Shown piece after piece: positions 44,180 through 55,032 of a DNA stretch of 64,000 nucleotides; within the stretch, counting starts at the first letter, position 1; every line of letters begins with the position of its first letter. Source of the stretch: Yponomeuta sedellus (taxonomy: Eukaryota; Arthropoda; Insecta; Lepidoptera; Yponomeutidae); NCBI GenBank assembly GCA_934045075.1, contig OW203736.1:17434805-17498804 (forward strand), in the 5' to 3' direction. Below the pieces are notes generated by a model. That model made no database searches. It was not told the DNA's origin and saw only the letters and a list, made by a program, of their open reading frames with translations. A program made the position numbers and the translations under genes.

Positions 44180-45165
44180 TTCTTAGTATGATACTCTACA
44201 AAACAATTGCATTCTGGCAATAAGCACAGTCTTATGGCGCATTTTTGACAAAAGAATTTTGTCTGACCTTTTGTGCAATACATACACCTCCCTCTCACAG
44301 TTGTTACATCCGGATAATGTGCAACTTGGTCATACCGAACAGCATCAGGGGGTCTCTCAGCTACCGGTTTCTTTATTTTATTTGTTGAGCTGATCGTGGG
44401 TCATATCCGATCGATCAAATCTGAGCAGACTTTCAATTATTTCAATGCGAAACTCTTTTAGTGACTTTGGTTTTTTTGTGTCATTTCTGGATTGTTTGTC
44501 ACGCCGGAAAAGCAGCCAGGCATTGTTTATGCAAATGTCTAACATTTGCGAAAATATCGGTAAATACCAACGATGGCCTCGCAACGGCGTACGATACAGA
44601 GCAATCAGCATATCTTGCAGATCTACTCCGCCCATGTTGGTGTTATAGTCTTTTATTATTTTTGGGCAAGTTACTGGCATTTTTCTCCAATCTTCTTTTT
44701 TGTATCGTACTACAGTCTGAATAGGATTCGCTTCAACGTATGTGCTTGCAGCAGTTAATTCCTCGTCACGACTCATTTTAATGTCATCATCATCATCATC
44801 AAGGGCCTTTGCATTTATTACAGATGATTTATGCAGCAATCCTGGATTGTAGACATTTTTTCTGGTGGCTGTAAAGCCCTATGCGAGAGTGAATGCCACG
44901 TCCGCACATCTGGCATGTGTAGGGGGCGGAAGATCCAGGTTGGTCAGGATTTAGGGCACGAGCATGTCTCTTTGCTCGCTTATCGGCAAGTTGCTCAAAC
45001 CATGCCTCATCATGCGAGGTGCATCCTTCGGAGATAAGCTTTCTCCACTCGTCACGGTCCTCCGCGAGCTTCTCCCATTGACTGCTGGAGATGCCAAATG
45101 CAGTCATATCATTTTAATGTCAACTACAACAAATTTCAATGTCTACACCACAGATTGTGAACCCC
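44180..45165 (-). pseudogene. piggyBac-type transposase relic 3, split by an RTE LINE
   Basis: C-terminal part of a piggyBac transposase: ELTAASTYVEANPIQTVVRY, MPVTCPKIIKDYNTNMGGVD (MGGVD block), ALYRTPLRGHRWYLPIFSQM, CINNAWLLFRRDKQ and LKEFRIEIIESLL to 44378. After a frameshift a Cys-rich end follows (RCMYCTKGQTKFFCQKC and LCLLPECNCFVEY) to about 44180. Upstream of the RTE insertion (44787-45109) the same frame continues at 45123-45165 with TLKFVVVDIKM. There it is cut by Harbinger 2, so the N-terminal half is not adjacent. Confidence 0.8.
44787..45109 (-). mobile_element. RTE-like LINE 3' end with 13-bp target duplication
   Basis: A 5'-truncated LINE. The frame 45107-44829 reads KLAEDRDEWRKLISEGCTSH, LADKRAKRHARAL and CQMCGRGIHSRIGLYSHQKK, the C-terminal tail plus C2H2 finger seen at the end of some LINE ORFs. 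The 3' end is a GATGAT microsatellite (44787-44801). CATTTTAATGTCA occurs at 44774-44786 and again at 45110-45122, a 13-bp duplication that marks both ends of the insertion exactly. Confidence 0.85.
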
Positions 45166-46175
45166 TTAGGGCCGATTTCGCCAGTGAAGAGTAGGGCTTA
45201 TTCGAGAATAAATAGTCTTTTTACTCGAGAGTACGCTACTTTTTCGTTTCACCAACGATAAATTTAGGTTTAAATTTCTGACTCGGGCGTAAGTAGTTAG
45301 ACGGCCATGCGGCGGAGTAAGCTACTAACCTGAGGGTTAAAAATGGCGTCCCAGAGTATCAGCTGTGCAGTGCATTAATTTGACATTACATTTGGCTACT
45401 TTTGCACATCCCTTCACACCCAACAGCGCAGGCAGTGTTAAAAAATGTCTCTACTTTTAGGAGCGTTGATCGAGGATACTGACAGTGACGAAAATTTACC
45501 TCGTCCAAGATGGTACAAAGAAAGGCAGAATTATTTTGATGATTACGATGACTTAGATTTTTTTCAGAGATTTCGCTTGTCAAAGAAGTCAGTTCTGGAT
45601 TTGCTTTCACAAATTGAGCCACAACTAGAGTACTTAACAAATCAGTAAGTTTCCTTTTAAGAATAAATTTGGAGTTTCTTTGTCAGCTTCTTCTCCACAT
45701 AATAACTTTGACGTTCATCAAGTTCTAAAAGAGACTAAAAACTTTGACGTTCATCAAGTAAACATTTTGTTTTTACAAATGAATCAAAATATTTGAATTT
45801 AATTGTAATTCTTACACATTATGTTCACATTAAATATTTTGCATATCTATTATGCCTTTCCCCCAACTTTACTACTTTTTTTTTAAAACATTTATTCAAA
45901 TAAAAATACAAAAAAATACAGAAGTTGGTTTCTGCCAAACTGCATAACAGTTTGTTGGCAGATGCTTTTGGTTTTACATGTTCGAGTTATCTTATATGCT
46001 AGGTACATACAAATACTAAAAAAGAAATTTAAAGACTCCCTACACACTACCCTCTTGCTCGCCCTACGCCTAAGGCTTGGGTTCGGTCAGTCACATGACA
46101 TTGCCACGAACAAGAGGTCAGTGTGCCGGGCAGAATCCAAACTAGCCAACTACCCACTACCTACATACACATCAA

Positions 46176-46361
46176 CTACAGTTGACTTAACAGAAATTCT
46201 GCAACTTTCTTCTTATATGTAACTTTACAGACATTCTCACATCTTAAAGTAACCGGAAGATCGTTTAATATTTTCGGAATGAGATATTTTCTCATACGCA
46301 TACCATAATAATGTAGAATTCTAGGCATGACCAATTTTCTGAGAGATACAGTTCTTGTCAT
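46176..46361 (-). pseudogene. Small LINE-like C-terminal fragment
   Basis: TRTVSLRKLVMPRILHYYGM then KYLIPKILNDLPVTLR resembles the extreme C-terminus of LINE RT proteins (IPKILNxLP). It lies in the first intron of the Harbinger 2 transposase, next to an A-rich run near 45895. Too short for a clade call. Confidence 0.45.
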
Positions 46362-47106
46362 GGTTAGATGTCAATGTTGCATTATAAAATTAATTAAAAT
46401 TACAATAAAATAAGATAAATTAAATTACATGTCAGTTATTAATTCCCTTGATGAAAAAAAATAATCATTAATGTCGTATGGTGCCATCTCGAGAAAACTA
46501 CGCTTCAGTTTTGTTTTAAACATACTAAGACTCTCGGTTTCATGATTTTACATGTTATAGGTATTTTATACTAATTAATGCCATATTGTTCTACTGTCAA
46601 TAAAAGCTTTACTTAGGTACCTAACATACAATTTGTCTACTTTACTTTTAGAAATTACTCTGTATCTCCCATAAACCAACTGTTGGCTACATTAAGATTT
46701 TATGCCACGAACAGTACGCAGATGACTAAAGGTGATTACAGTGGCATGAGTACACCTACTGCAAACAGAATTATACATCAAGTGAGTGCAGCAATAGCTT
46801 CACTCCATTCTAAATAGGGGAAACAGTATAGTTATTGACCACTTAAGCGACCAATCGGCAAAAAAGAAAAAATAAAAAAATTGTTTATGATTAAAAATGA
46901 ATAAAACTCACGGCATATGTTTCTCAATTAATGTATTTACTATACAAGGTACCTTACATAAACTTTTATCAAGAATTTTAAGAATAAAGGGAACGTAAAA
47001 ATATTAAACTTAAAATCACAGTGATTGGCCATAAAATTGCAGTTATTAGCCATGAGATCTCATAGTTATTGGCCACACTGAAAATGTAAATTCAAATTAT
47101 TAATAA

Positions 47107-49753
47107 CTAAAACATGTTTTCACTATCATTTATATCTTCCAAAGATTCACAATCATTAGAGTCATCTTTTAACGAAAAACAGTTGTGGCGTACAAAATCA
47201 CAAAGCTCATCATCAGCTGGTAAATGTTCTAAGTGTTTTTGAGGAATGCAATGATTATGATAATACTTTTTACATGAACTACATACTAGTGACTTATTTT
47301 TATTAGCCAGATGCCGGCACATGTCACAAGTAACCAGCTCTATATTTGATAAAATCTTTGGTTTACCCTCGTTTTTTTATTTCAGTCTTCATATTTTCTA
47401 TTTTAGTATTTTCGGTTTCAGTCTTTATGTTAATATTTTCTTCTCTTTTATTAATATTTTTCGACTTCTTTCCTACTCCTTTACCTTTTTTGGTTTTCAG
47501 GGTATTTTCTTTCTTCTCCTCTCTTCTTCTTTTCCTTTCTATTTTTTGATTTTCTTTTTCTTGCTTTTCTGCCTCTTTTTTTTCAACAGCTAATCTAAAA
47601 TTCTCAGAAGTAATCACAAATGGACATTTTTCTGTATTTCGAATAAACTTCCTTTTATTTTCTGGGGCATTCTGTAAATAGTCACTAATTGACTTATTAT
47701 GATGAGAAATTACTGTCATTGTGGTTACAGCGGCCGAAGTGGAGGGTTGGCAAAAATCTTTAGGAATTTTAGTAGGTGTCATAGTAATTTTAACTGTTCT
47801 CACACTATTTTCACTCGTGAGATTTACATTTGTTGTGTTATTAGCAGATTGTATTTCAATATTAGTTGATTCTTTCTGTGAAAGATCACTATGAAAAAAA
47901 CTCCAAAGTTTGAATAATGTAGGAGAGGAATTAGTTTTCTGTATGATTCTTTCAGATTTTAGTCTTTTCATTTTGTCGATCATTTCATCCCCTACAATAT
48001 TTTCAAACTCTTTTAGGGTCATGACCTTGTTTTCATCATTGTTTCTATCTGTCTCTTCAACACTTCTAGGTGGAGCTAAACATTTAGAGTAATCTATTGC
48101 ATTTTCATCAAAGGGACATAAACCACAAGCCCGAAAACCATTTATTATTGTTTCAGATTTTAAGTCGTCAATAATGTAGGAGTGGGTCGTTGTTCGATTT
48201 TTCGACGACGAAACGCAACCGTTTTTTCTGGAACGAAAACAGGTCCTCGAAACGGTCCTCGTTCGCAACTGGTTTCATTGTATGCGAACGAGCAAGGCGC
48301 AGAGGACGGTCAAAAGAGTGCGAACGAGACGAAATCACGGAACATCGGAAAAATAAGTTGTTTTACACGATATTCGACTGTATACACATAGACATAAAGA
48401 TTACTTTATTGTATCACAGACCAAAACGAACGGAACGAGCGAGGAGCCGACGACGACGTCGCAATGATCTCATTACGTTCTAGGCTCTATTAATATAGCA
48501 CTAAAGGACATATCCGCGTCAAACAATCTAAGGACTGGTCTCGCGACGAACAAACGCTGGCACTGCTTTAGAGTCGCTGGCACTGCTTTAGAATGAAACG
48601 TAAAACGGTCCTATCGTCGCGGAACACAAAACGGTCTTATAAAACGGTTCGTCTTTGCAACGATCACGCCTACAATAATGGTATTTAAAATTATAGCAAT
48701 GTTGAGCTTCGTTACCACCTCTCCAACGTTATCTGATTGAAATTTACGAACTGCTTTTCGGTACATTTTTTTTATTGGTCCAAATACGGAAACATTTGCT
48801 GGCTGAGTGATTCGAGTGGTGTTGGGGTAAAGAGCTTCTAATTCAACTCCTAGTTCTTTGCAAGTCAAACTAAGCTGTAAAGTGATATGACTTTAATGGC
48901 CATCAATAAACAGGATAACCGGTTTTTTTATGTTTTTTTCATCAAGATATGGAGCAAATATTTCAGTAATGAACTGGTTAAAGACATCTGCCGTCATCCA
49001 CCCAGTATCACTTCGTCCTATACCCCATTTAGGTGGCACTGAAGTCGCAATTTTTTCAGGCAGTCGTTTGTATGGAAATACTATTAAAGTTGGGCAAGTC
49101 CTGCCATCAGCAGAAAATGTAAATAACACTGTAACATTTTCTTTAGAGTTTCCTTGTTCCACAGCATAAATATTTTTGTCTCCTTTAGCAGCAAGCACGC
49201 GACCAGTAGAAGGACAGAGCTGGAATACAGTCTCGTCAGCGTTGAAGACACGTTTTGGATCCTGAATTACGTCTAACAGGTTTACGCCATTCAAGTAGGT
49301 TTTTATTTCAAGAAACCATTTTTTTATGTCTGTTTCAGACACGCAGGCAATGGCTTTTGTAACTCCCTCACTGGTTTTTGGTACTAAACCGGGGTGACGT
49401 TTTAAAAAAGCTTTAAGCCATCCCCGACCAGGCCTGTTGTTAGGAAACGGAGTAACGCGTGGATTTTCAGTCAAAAATTTCTGAACTGTGTCCAAAACAT
49501 CATCGGACTTCCTAGGGAATCCTTTGCGAGCCATATTAATCAACCACTCTACGATGGTAGTTTCTTCCTCATTTGTTAGATACGGTGTTGGCCCAAATTT
49601 AGATTTTGAAGTAGGGTTTTTTAGTTTAAACTGTAAAGTGGCTTTGGGAATATTATATTTTTTGGCGACTGCTCTCAAAGACATGGTTTTTGTATTAATT
49701 GTTTCTAAAGCCTCATCAAGGGTCTCTTTTGTGTATTCGGGTATCTTCGGCAT
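47107..49753 (-). pseudogene. Pogo 2 transposase (psq-HTH, CENPB, DDE, PHD-like), inactivated
   Basis: 49753-48893 reads MSLRAVAKKYNIPKATLQFK (psq-type helix-turn-helix), the CENPB-like DNA-binding part (RGWLKAFLKRHPGL), PKRVFNADETVFQLCPS (first Asp) and KKPVILFIDGH (second Asp). A TAA follows, then the same frame continues SHITLQLSLTCKELG and TTRITQPANVSVFGPIKKMY, where the third Asp (QPxDV) is Asn. The MITE at 48177-48672 splits the next part, which resumes with IDDLKSETIINGFRACGLCP. A Lys/Glu-rich tail and, after a frameshift, a PHD-like zinc segment (CDMCRHLAN, LVCSSCKKYYHNHC) end it at 47107. Dead by stop, insertion, frameshift and lost Asp. Confidence 0.88.
48177..48672. mobile_element. 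hAT-like MITE with 8-bp duplication
   Basis: 496 bases bounded by TAGGAGTG (left) and the complement of TAGGCGTG (right); inverted repeats continue with GTCGTTG and TCGTTG. CAATAATG occurs on both sides (48169-48176 and 48673-48680), an 8-bp duplication as made by hAT transposases. The interior is rich in CG-containing phrases such as ACGGTCCT and CGAACG and has no convincing coding frame. Removing it restores the pogo 2 reading frame exactly. Confidence 0.9.
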
Positions 49754-51522
49754 TTTCGTTCTTCAGTATCTGATAAGTATAAACAAATAAATTAGGTTTT
49801 AACTAAATAATTTATCCAAATTAAAAAAAAAATATAGTAATTGGCCTACTTTTACTATAGGCTAGCTTTGCAAAAAATACAGTTATTGGCCTAGGCTATT
49901 TACTGTGCATAGAGAATTTTTACATAATATGTAAAAATTGTAGAGTATACTATACAATGTAACAGAAGACGTTATCTTTAATAAAACCGCTATTTTAACA
50001 TTTTTTTCATAAATACAGTTATTGGCATAGGCGGCCAATTACTATAAGTTAATGTGACAATTGTGACAGCTATTGGCCACTACAAAAATTTGAGGTTATG
50101 AAGAAAATAAGTTATATTGCACCATTAATATGGTTAAAACGCATAACAAGGCTATGTTTCATAAAGTTTGAATGACGGACTAACTTCATGCACCTTTCAA
50201 AATATCGCACTAAAAAATATATGCAGTCTTAACATTTTTTTAACTCGCTTACCTTATTTTCTTCGTTCCGCAAAACCGCACCCATTGGAAAAGAAATAAG
50301 TAACCTAGTGGAATTTTGTTGAAACTTTTTGACAGAGAATAAAATTGTTGCCAGTAATTAGCTCTCAAATCTACTATTAGTGTAGGGTGTGCTAGTTTTT
50401 TGGCAACAAAGTTGAAATGGCTAATAACTGTGCTGGGGCCAATCACTATACTGTCTCCCCTACATACAGTTTCCTGAAACATTCGAAGCAATCAAGATAA
50501 TTTCTATCGTATAGCCCGGTTTCCAAGAGCTGTTCGCGCTATGGATTGCACACATATCCGCATCAGTTCTCCTAGTGGTGATGATTCAGAAATAGAAAAG
50601 GCAATTTTTCTATTAATGCTCAGACTATTGTAAAAACAAACTTGGAAATCATGGACATAGTTGCCAGATGGCCAAGATCAGCGCATGACAGCACAATTTT
50701 TAATAACTGTTGTATTAGAGCAAAATTTGAATCTGGTTGTTATGGAAATGCTGTGCTCTTAGTAAATGGGGGTTACGCATCTACGTCATTATATGATGCC
50801 TCCTTAACATAATCCCGGAACTCCAGCAGAACAACTTTATAATGAATCGCAAATACCGTCACGTAACCCTGTGGAAAGAACTTATGGAGTATGGAAGAGG
50901 CGCTTCCCTGTCTTAGCACTTGGAATGCGCACAAAATTAAACAAGTCAATGACTATTAAATTATTGTAGCACTGTAGTGCTTCACAATATGTTGCGGCAG
51001 AGAGGAGAAGAGTTGCCACTTGATGATTCTGAACTTCGGCTGCCAGCTACTCGGGACGATTTACTAAGACAAGGACAGATAAACAAGGATCTAAAGAATG
51101 TCTTCAGAATGGGCAATGTCAGAGATTCCTTTGTAAATATTTCGTGACAGTTGAGTTTCAATATTTTGTTATAGATAGATATTTTTTTATTGTATGTATA
51201 CCAGGTATTACATATGATAATTAAACAATAATATAGTACAGTTTAATTGGTGGCCTTATTACCGAAAGTAATTTCTTCTAGACAATCATTGATGGAAAAA
51301 AAATCAAGAAGCTAAATGATGGGTAGTCAGTGCAACTAAACAATACTAAGATATTACTATATTTAATACACATACATAGACGGTACATAAATAAATAATA
51401 AACATACATAAATAAAAATTGTCATATGGAAGGAGGTGATGAACAAAAAATATACTACAAACATGTTGTAACGAATCAAACTTTAATTTTATTTTGCATT
51501 CTCAATTTTAGCAACATTGCTC

Positions 51523-51745
51523 TTTTTAAAAACCTATTTAGAGGCTAAAAATTTCACCCATGCCGGGATTCGAACCCGCAACCTCTGGCTATCCGTGCCA
51601 GCGCTCTACCAATTGAGCCAATGGGCGACTCACGGCATCAGTGAAATTTCGAACCTCTTTACACTATTCTGTGTATTACGTACAATTTGTTCCTTAAAAT
51701 TTAAATTTGTTCCTTAGCACGGGTGCATTAGTGCATTAAAAATAA
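51523..51745 (-). repeat. tRNA-like interspersed repeat, copy e (best cloverleaf)
   Basis: The minus strand 51626-51555 folds as a 72-base cloverleaf: acceptor GCCCAT with ATGGGT, D-arm GGCTC/GAGC, anticodon stem CTGGC/GCCAG around a 7-base loop ACGGATA, and T-arm CGGGTTCGAATCCCG. Position 33 is C rather than U, so it is not a normal tRNA. The far end reads TCCTTAGCACGGG then TTAGTGC. It sits between the two genes of Harbinger 2. Confidence 0.85.
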
Positions 51746-51939
51746 AAATAGTATAAACATTGCTCTTGTTTTAATTTTGTTTTGTTTAAGCAGTTCCTCC
51801 TGAATCTGAAATGAAAATGAAATGAAATGAATATACTTTATTGCACACCAGGAATTACAATTTAGAAAATAAGAAGATACAGATTAAGGTACAATTGGCG
51901 GTCTTATTACTAAAAGTAATCTGCATTTGGATATTATGG

Positions 51940-53246
51940 AGCCTTTTTGCTTCTTCCCTCTCTTCACTCGCATGCTTCATCTGCAGCATTACAATGGCCT
52001 CCACCTTTTTTTCCTCCAAACCTCCCATTGTTACTACTGCAGGTTCGGGCCGTCTTCATGAAGTCCATTTCTTAAAAGAGGCACTCTGTACTGTATGGTT
52101 TTCTTCCATGGGGCCTCTCAATTGAGATGAGATTGGAGTCAGCAGTTTTTTGGGTGTGTAGTCACCTCAATCCGGGAAATTAAATAAAAACTATTTATAC
52201 CTTAAAAACTTAAGCCATGTGGATATTCTTATATTTTTATACATTGTACTTTTAATTCTTTTTTAAAAGATAAATAAGCCTCCTATCTTGGCACCTTACT
52301 TACAATTTAAAAGAGTGAAATATGATAATCAGTAATGTTTTACCATTGCTAACTCGGCACTATGGGTATTTGGTGTGAGTTCATCATCTCCAGCTGTTTC
52401 TATGACTGTAAAAAGAAAAAAATTGTGACGTACAATATGGCGAAATGTATGGTATAAAAAAGAGATAAATTAGTGTGTAAGTATAATCAGACATTACCAT
52501 TTCTTTCAGCTAAGTCTGGTGCAGTTTCTAGGGTATTGATTGTACTCGTAGGAACACTAGCAACCCCAAATATCATGTCTCTGTCAAAAGTATTGCTTAA
52601 TCCAACAGCTTTAATCTTGATGAGGCTTAATATCCTGGATGTCAGTGGATCCTCTTTCTTGTCCTTTGAAGGTCCTACGCCTGTAACATAGATTGAATTT
52701 AGAATGATAGATGCATCTCGAAACATATTTATACATTAATCATGTATCACTGCTTTTAGATTTGATAGTCTTTTTCTTGGTCATAGCCTCATGACTGAGA
52801 TACGTAGCCCTTGCCAGCAGCGTTCCTTGATTTAATTAAAGTATAAAAAGTAAGAAGTTCGGCTGCGTTGCAACTGCTTAGTCGCGGCAAATCTGAACGT
52901 TATGAGACCAGTCATATGTATAACCTTATACGTAGTGAAAAGAGAAATAGGTTGAGTAGCTACCTGTTTTTAGGATCTCCATTCTGTCGGCTGCAGCTTC
53001 CTGCTTTGCACTTTTTTTCATACTCTCCCATTGGGCTTTAAGATTATCGGCAGTACGATGGGTCATATTAGTTTGGGAATTATACTCGTTGCTGATTACA
53101 ACCTATTCTGCTAGTTTTTCCTACAGGGATACCCTGTCTGTCTTCTTATTTTCTATTGCAGAAAAATGTTCCGTCCCCAGGTCTATTAATGATGTTTTCT
53201 CTGAAGCCATCCAGTTGGCGGACCTTTTTCTCTTCTGTTCATTCAT
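51940..53246 (-). pseudogene. Harbinger 2 Myb/SANT-like accessory gene, decayed
   Basis: The ATG at 53246 starts MNEQKRKRSANWMASEKTSL then IDLGTEHFSAIENKKTDRVS. After a stop, MTHRTADNLKAQWESMKKSA and KQEAAADRMEILKT follow near 53070-52970: the tryptophan pattern of a zeste-like Myb/SANT domain. Likely later exons: GPSKDKKEDPLTSRILSLIK and DRDMIFGVASVPTSTIN (52690-52500), AGDDELTPN (about 52400), and a charged segment (GGLEEKKVEAIVMLQMKHAS, SEEREEAKR) at about 52040-51940. It parallels the intact gene of Harbinger 1. Confidence 0.65.
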
Positions 53247-53637
53247 CTTTTGATTGAAAATAAAACACTTATTTCGCAAACGCAAAGTAAAACAAACAAG
53301 CACCCACACAGTAAATCACTACGAACGAATGTAATCCGAGGTTATTCAAATGTCAAAAATGACATGTCAAGCCACGATTATCCTAATAAATAAAAAAACG
53401 TCCGCAATGTAACCAATTTTCGAGAATTCACAATTTTTAATTTTGACAGTTATCAAACACGTTTCGTTCTTCCATTCAACATTAAAAGTAACAACGCGAG
53501 AGTAAATTTACTCTGGAATAGACCGGTGAAATGCAAATGAACATAACTCGACATTAATTCTAAGAATAAATATAACCCAGGTATAGCTATTTTCGAGTAG
53601 CGTCAAGTTTAGTCTGCGATGGCGAAATCGGCCCTTA

Positions 53638-55032
53638 GTGATAGATTCCTTAGTGAAGCAGGAAAAGGTTTTTGAAAATACGGATCTATCAGCTTGTGAA
53701 GTGGCAAATCCGGAACTACGGTCGCCATCCCTGTGTTAACAATGATATGCTGACAGCGACACCACTCAGCTCTCAGTTAAGTTGGTGGCTCTGTAAATGA
53801 TTATGTTTTGAGGTTTTGTGTATTGTTTAGCAACAGGAAACTCCAAACAATGAAGCATTTTCCAGTAAAACAGTTAATCAGAAAAACCACTGTCACTGCT
53901 ATTCTGTTACATTACAAAGTTATCAACTACACCATAAATAATATGGTCAAGATGTCCTCTTCTTTAATAACGTGACTCACTCAGTCTCTCCATTTTTGGA
54001 GCGTCACCTGGCTTATGCCTCTGCCTCGAATCTTGCGGGCAGAATTGAAAATATTGAAAAAGAAACTAACATTTTCAATATAATGTAATGAACGGTCAAA
54101 CATTTAGCTGTAGGTTTGTTAATAACTTTTATTCAGTTCGCTGAGATATATTCTCACACATGGCTATTGGGCTGAGGTCCAAAATTGCATCACTTTGGCA
54201 GCCCAGATTTTTTTCTTCTGAAAACGGGCCATTATTTAAATATTTGTTTATTCGTAGAAAAAGAAGTACCGATTACATCTGCGCTGCGCTACAAGTTCAG
54301 GGAAAACATTAAAAACAATATTATAAATAAAACTTAATTTTTTGTTTTATTATGTTTATGTTCAAGGTATTACTGTTGGGCCTTAATTTTTGTTTCGTCG
54401 ACGCCATCATCGTACTTGATCGGCGCCAACTGTGTATTATTATTATTATATTGTATTATTAGGGTTGGGTCGGCAACAGTGGCTCGGATTTTTTCGGACA
54501 TTCAAATTATGAAGAAAAAATTGTAGTAACGATCTGAAATTCACACCCAACATGCTTTACTTATTAATCTTTCTTTCTGCATTATTACTTTTTCAATCAA
54601 GACAATATTAAAGTTGTTAGGCAATATTTAAAAAAAATGGGAAATGAGCCACTGACCCGACCCTGTAGTACACAGAGGCTCTAACAGTACACAGTGGCTC
54701 GGTACTACAATATTCAATAAAAAAATATTATTTACTTTAATGCACATTTATTCAAGAACAACCTGAAGAAAATAACATATAGGTACAATCGAGTACTAAA
54801 GTATTTCTTAATAACATACTAGTCATCATGTAATGGAGTATACAAAAAAAAGTACTTAAGAACAATCGAGTACAAAAGTGTTTCTTTCATAAAGTTTTCT
54901 ACTTATTAAAAAAAATACAGTTTTGTCATTTATTGCGATGCAATAATAATTACCAGGTACACATCGTTTGTTAGGAAAATACAAATAATATCACATAATA
55001 CCCAGGTACAACTTACGAGGCAGGTGCTTTAA
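53638..55032. other. No recognised gene; possible pogo 1 end
   Basis: No coding motif. The phrases GGGTCGGCAACAGTGGCTCGG (split: GGGTCGG at 54467, CAGTGGCTCGG at 54477), GAGCCACTGACCCGACCC (54646) and CAGTGGCTCGG (54699) form inverted and direct repeats that may be the terminal and subterminal repeats of the pogo 1 element. No partner was found near 58.6 kb. Confidence 0.4.

Larger units (their letters stand above)
46817..50460. mobile_element. Pogo/Tigger-type element (pogo 2) inside Harbinger 2
   Basis: The ends GGGGAAACAGTATAGTTATT (46817) and AATCACTATACTGTCTCCCC (ending 50460) are inverted repeats of about 20 bp with two mismatches. TA flanks both sides (46815-46816, 50461-50462), the Tc1/pogo target. 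The motif AGTTATTGGCC recurs many times inside both ends (for example 47020, 47040, 47062; 49838, 49880, 50009, 50078). The transposase gene is on the minus strand and is itself broken by a hAT-like MITE. Confidence 0.9.
45445..51147 (+). pseudogene. Harbinger 2 transposase, split by a pogo insertion
   Basis: Exon 1 (45445 to about 45645) reads LIEDTDSDENLPRPRWYKER and LDFFQRFRLSKKSVLDLLSQ, then a GTAAGT donor. Exon 2 (46652-46815) reads INQLLATLRFYATNSTQMTK and ANRIIHQVSAAIASLHSK. The pogo element interrupts it, and the frame resumes at 50463 with YIQFPETFEAIK. There follow FPRAVRAMDCTHIRISSPSG (first Asp), NFSINAQTIV-like text, RWPRSAHDSTIFNN, VLLVNGGYAS where relatives have a GDSGYA-type Asp, NPVERTYGVWKRRFPVL (Glu) and RGEELPLDDSELRLP, ending by 51147. 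Frameshifts after 50500 and the lost second Asp show it is dead. Confidence 0.8.
45169..53634. mobile_element. PIF/Harbinger element 2, decayed, holding other elements
   Basis: The ends read GGGCCGATTTCGCCA (45169) and TGGCGAAATCGGCCC (ending 53634), a perfect 15-bp inverted repeat. TTA flanks it on both sides (45166-45168, 53635-53637), the standard Harbinger duplication. Like Harbinger 1 it has a transposase on plus and a Myb/SANT-like gene on minus, converging. It is inflated to 8.5 kb by a pogo element (46817-50460), a tRNA-like repeat (about 51523-51745) and probably a LINE scrap (46176-46361). Confidence 0.9.

Noticed and set aside
47321..47593. Hydrophobic plus-strand frame (Phe/Leu-rich)
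   Set aside because: Complement of the Lys/Glu-rich tail of the pogo 2 transposase; low-complexity shadow, not a membrane protein. The frame at 62327-62566 is the same kind of shadow.
51555..51626. Functional tRNA gene on the minus strand
   Set aside because: The cloverleaf folds, but position 33 is C, the same block recurs in damaged forms at four other places with shared flanks, and it lies inside a repeat. It is a tRNA-derived repeat.
45169..53634. CRISPR-like or regulatory array in the repeated ATTGGCC motifs
   Set aside because: Irregular spacing and both orientations inside a transposon end; this is the subterminal repeat pattern of pogo 2.
54458..54720. Complete terminal repeats for the pogo 1 element
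   Set aside because: CAGTGGCTCGG-type repeats are present only on this side; I found no partner beyond 58538, so the element border is left open.
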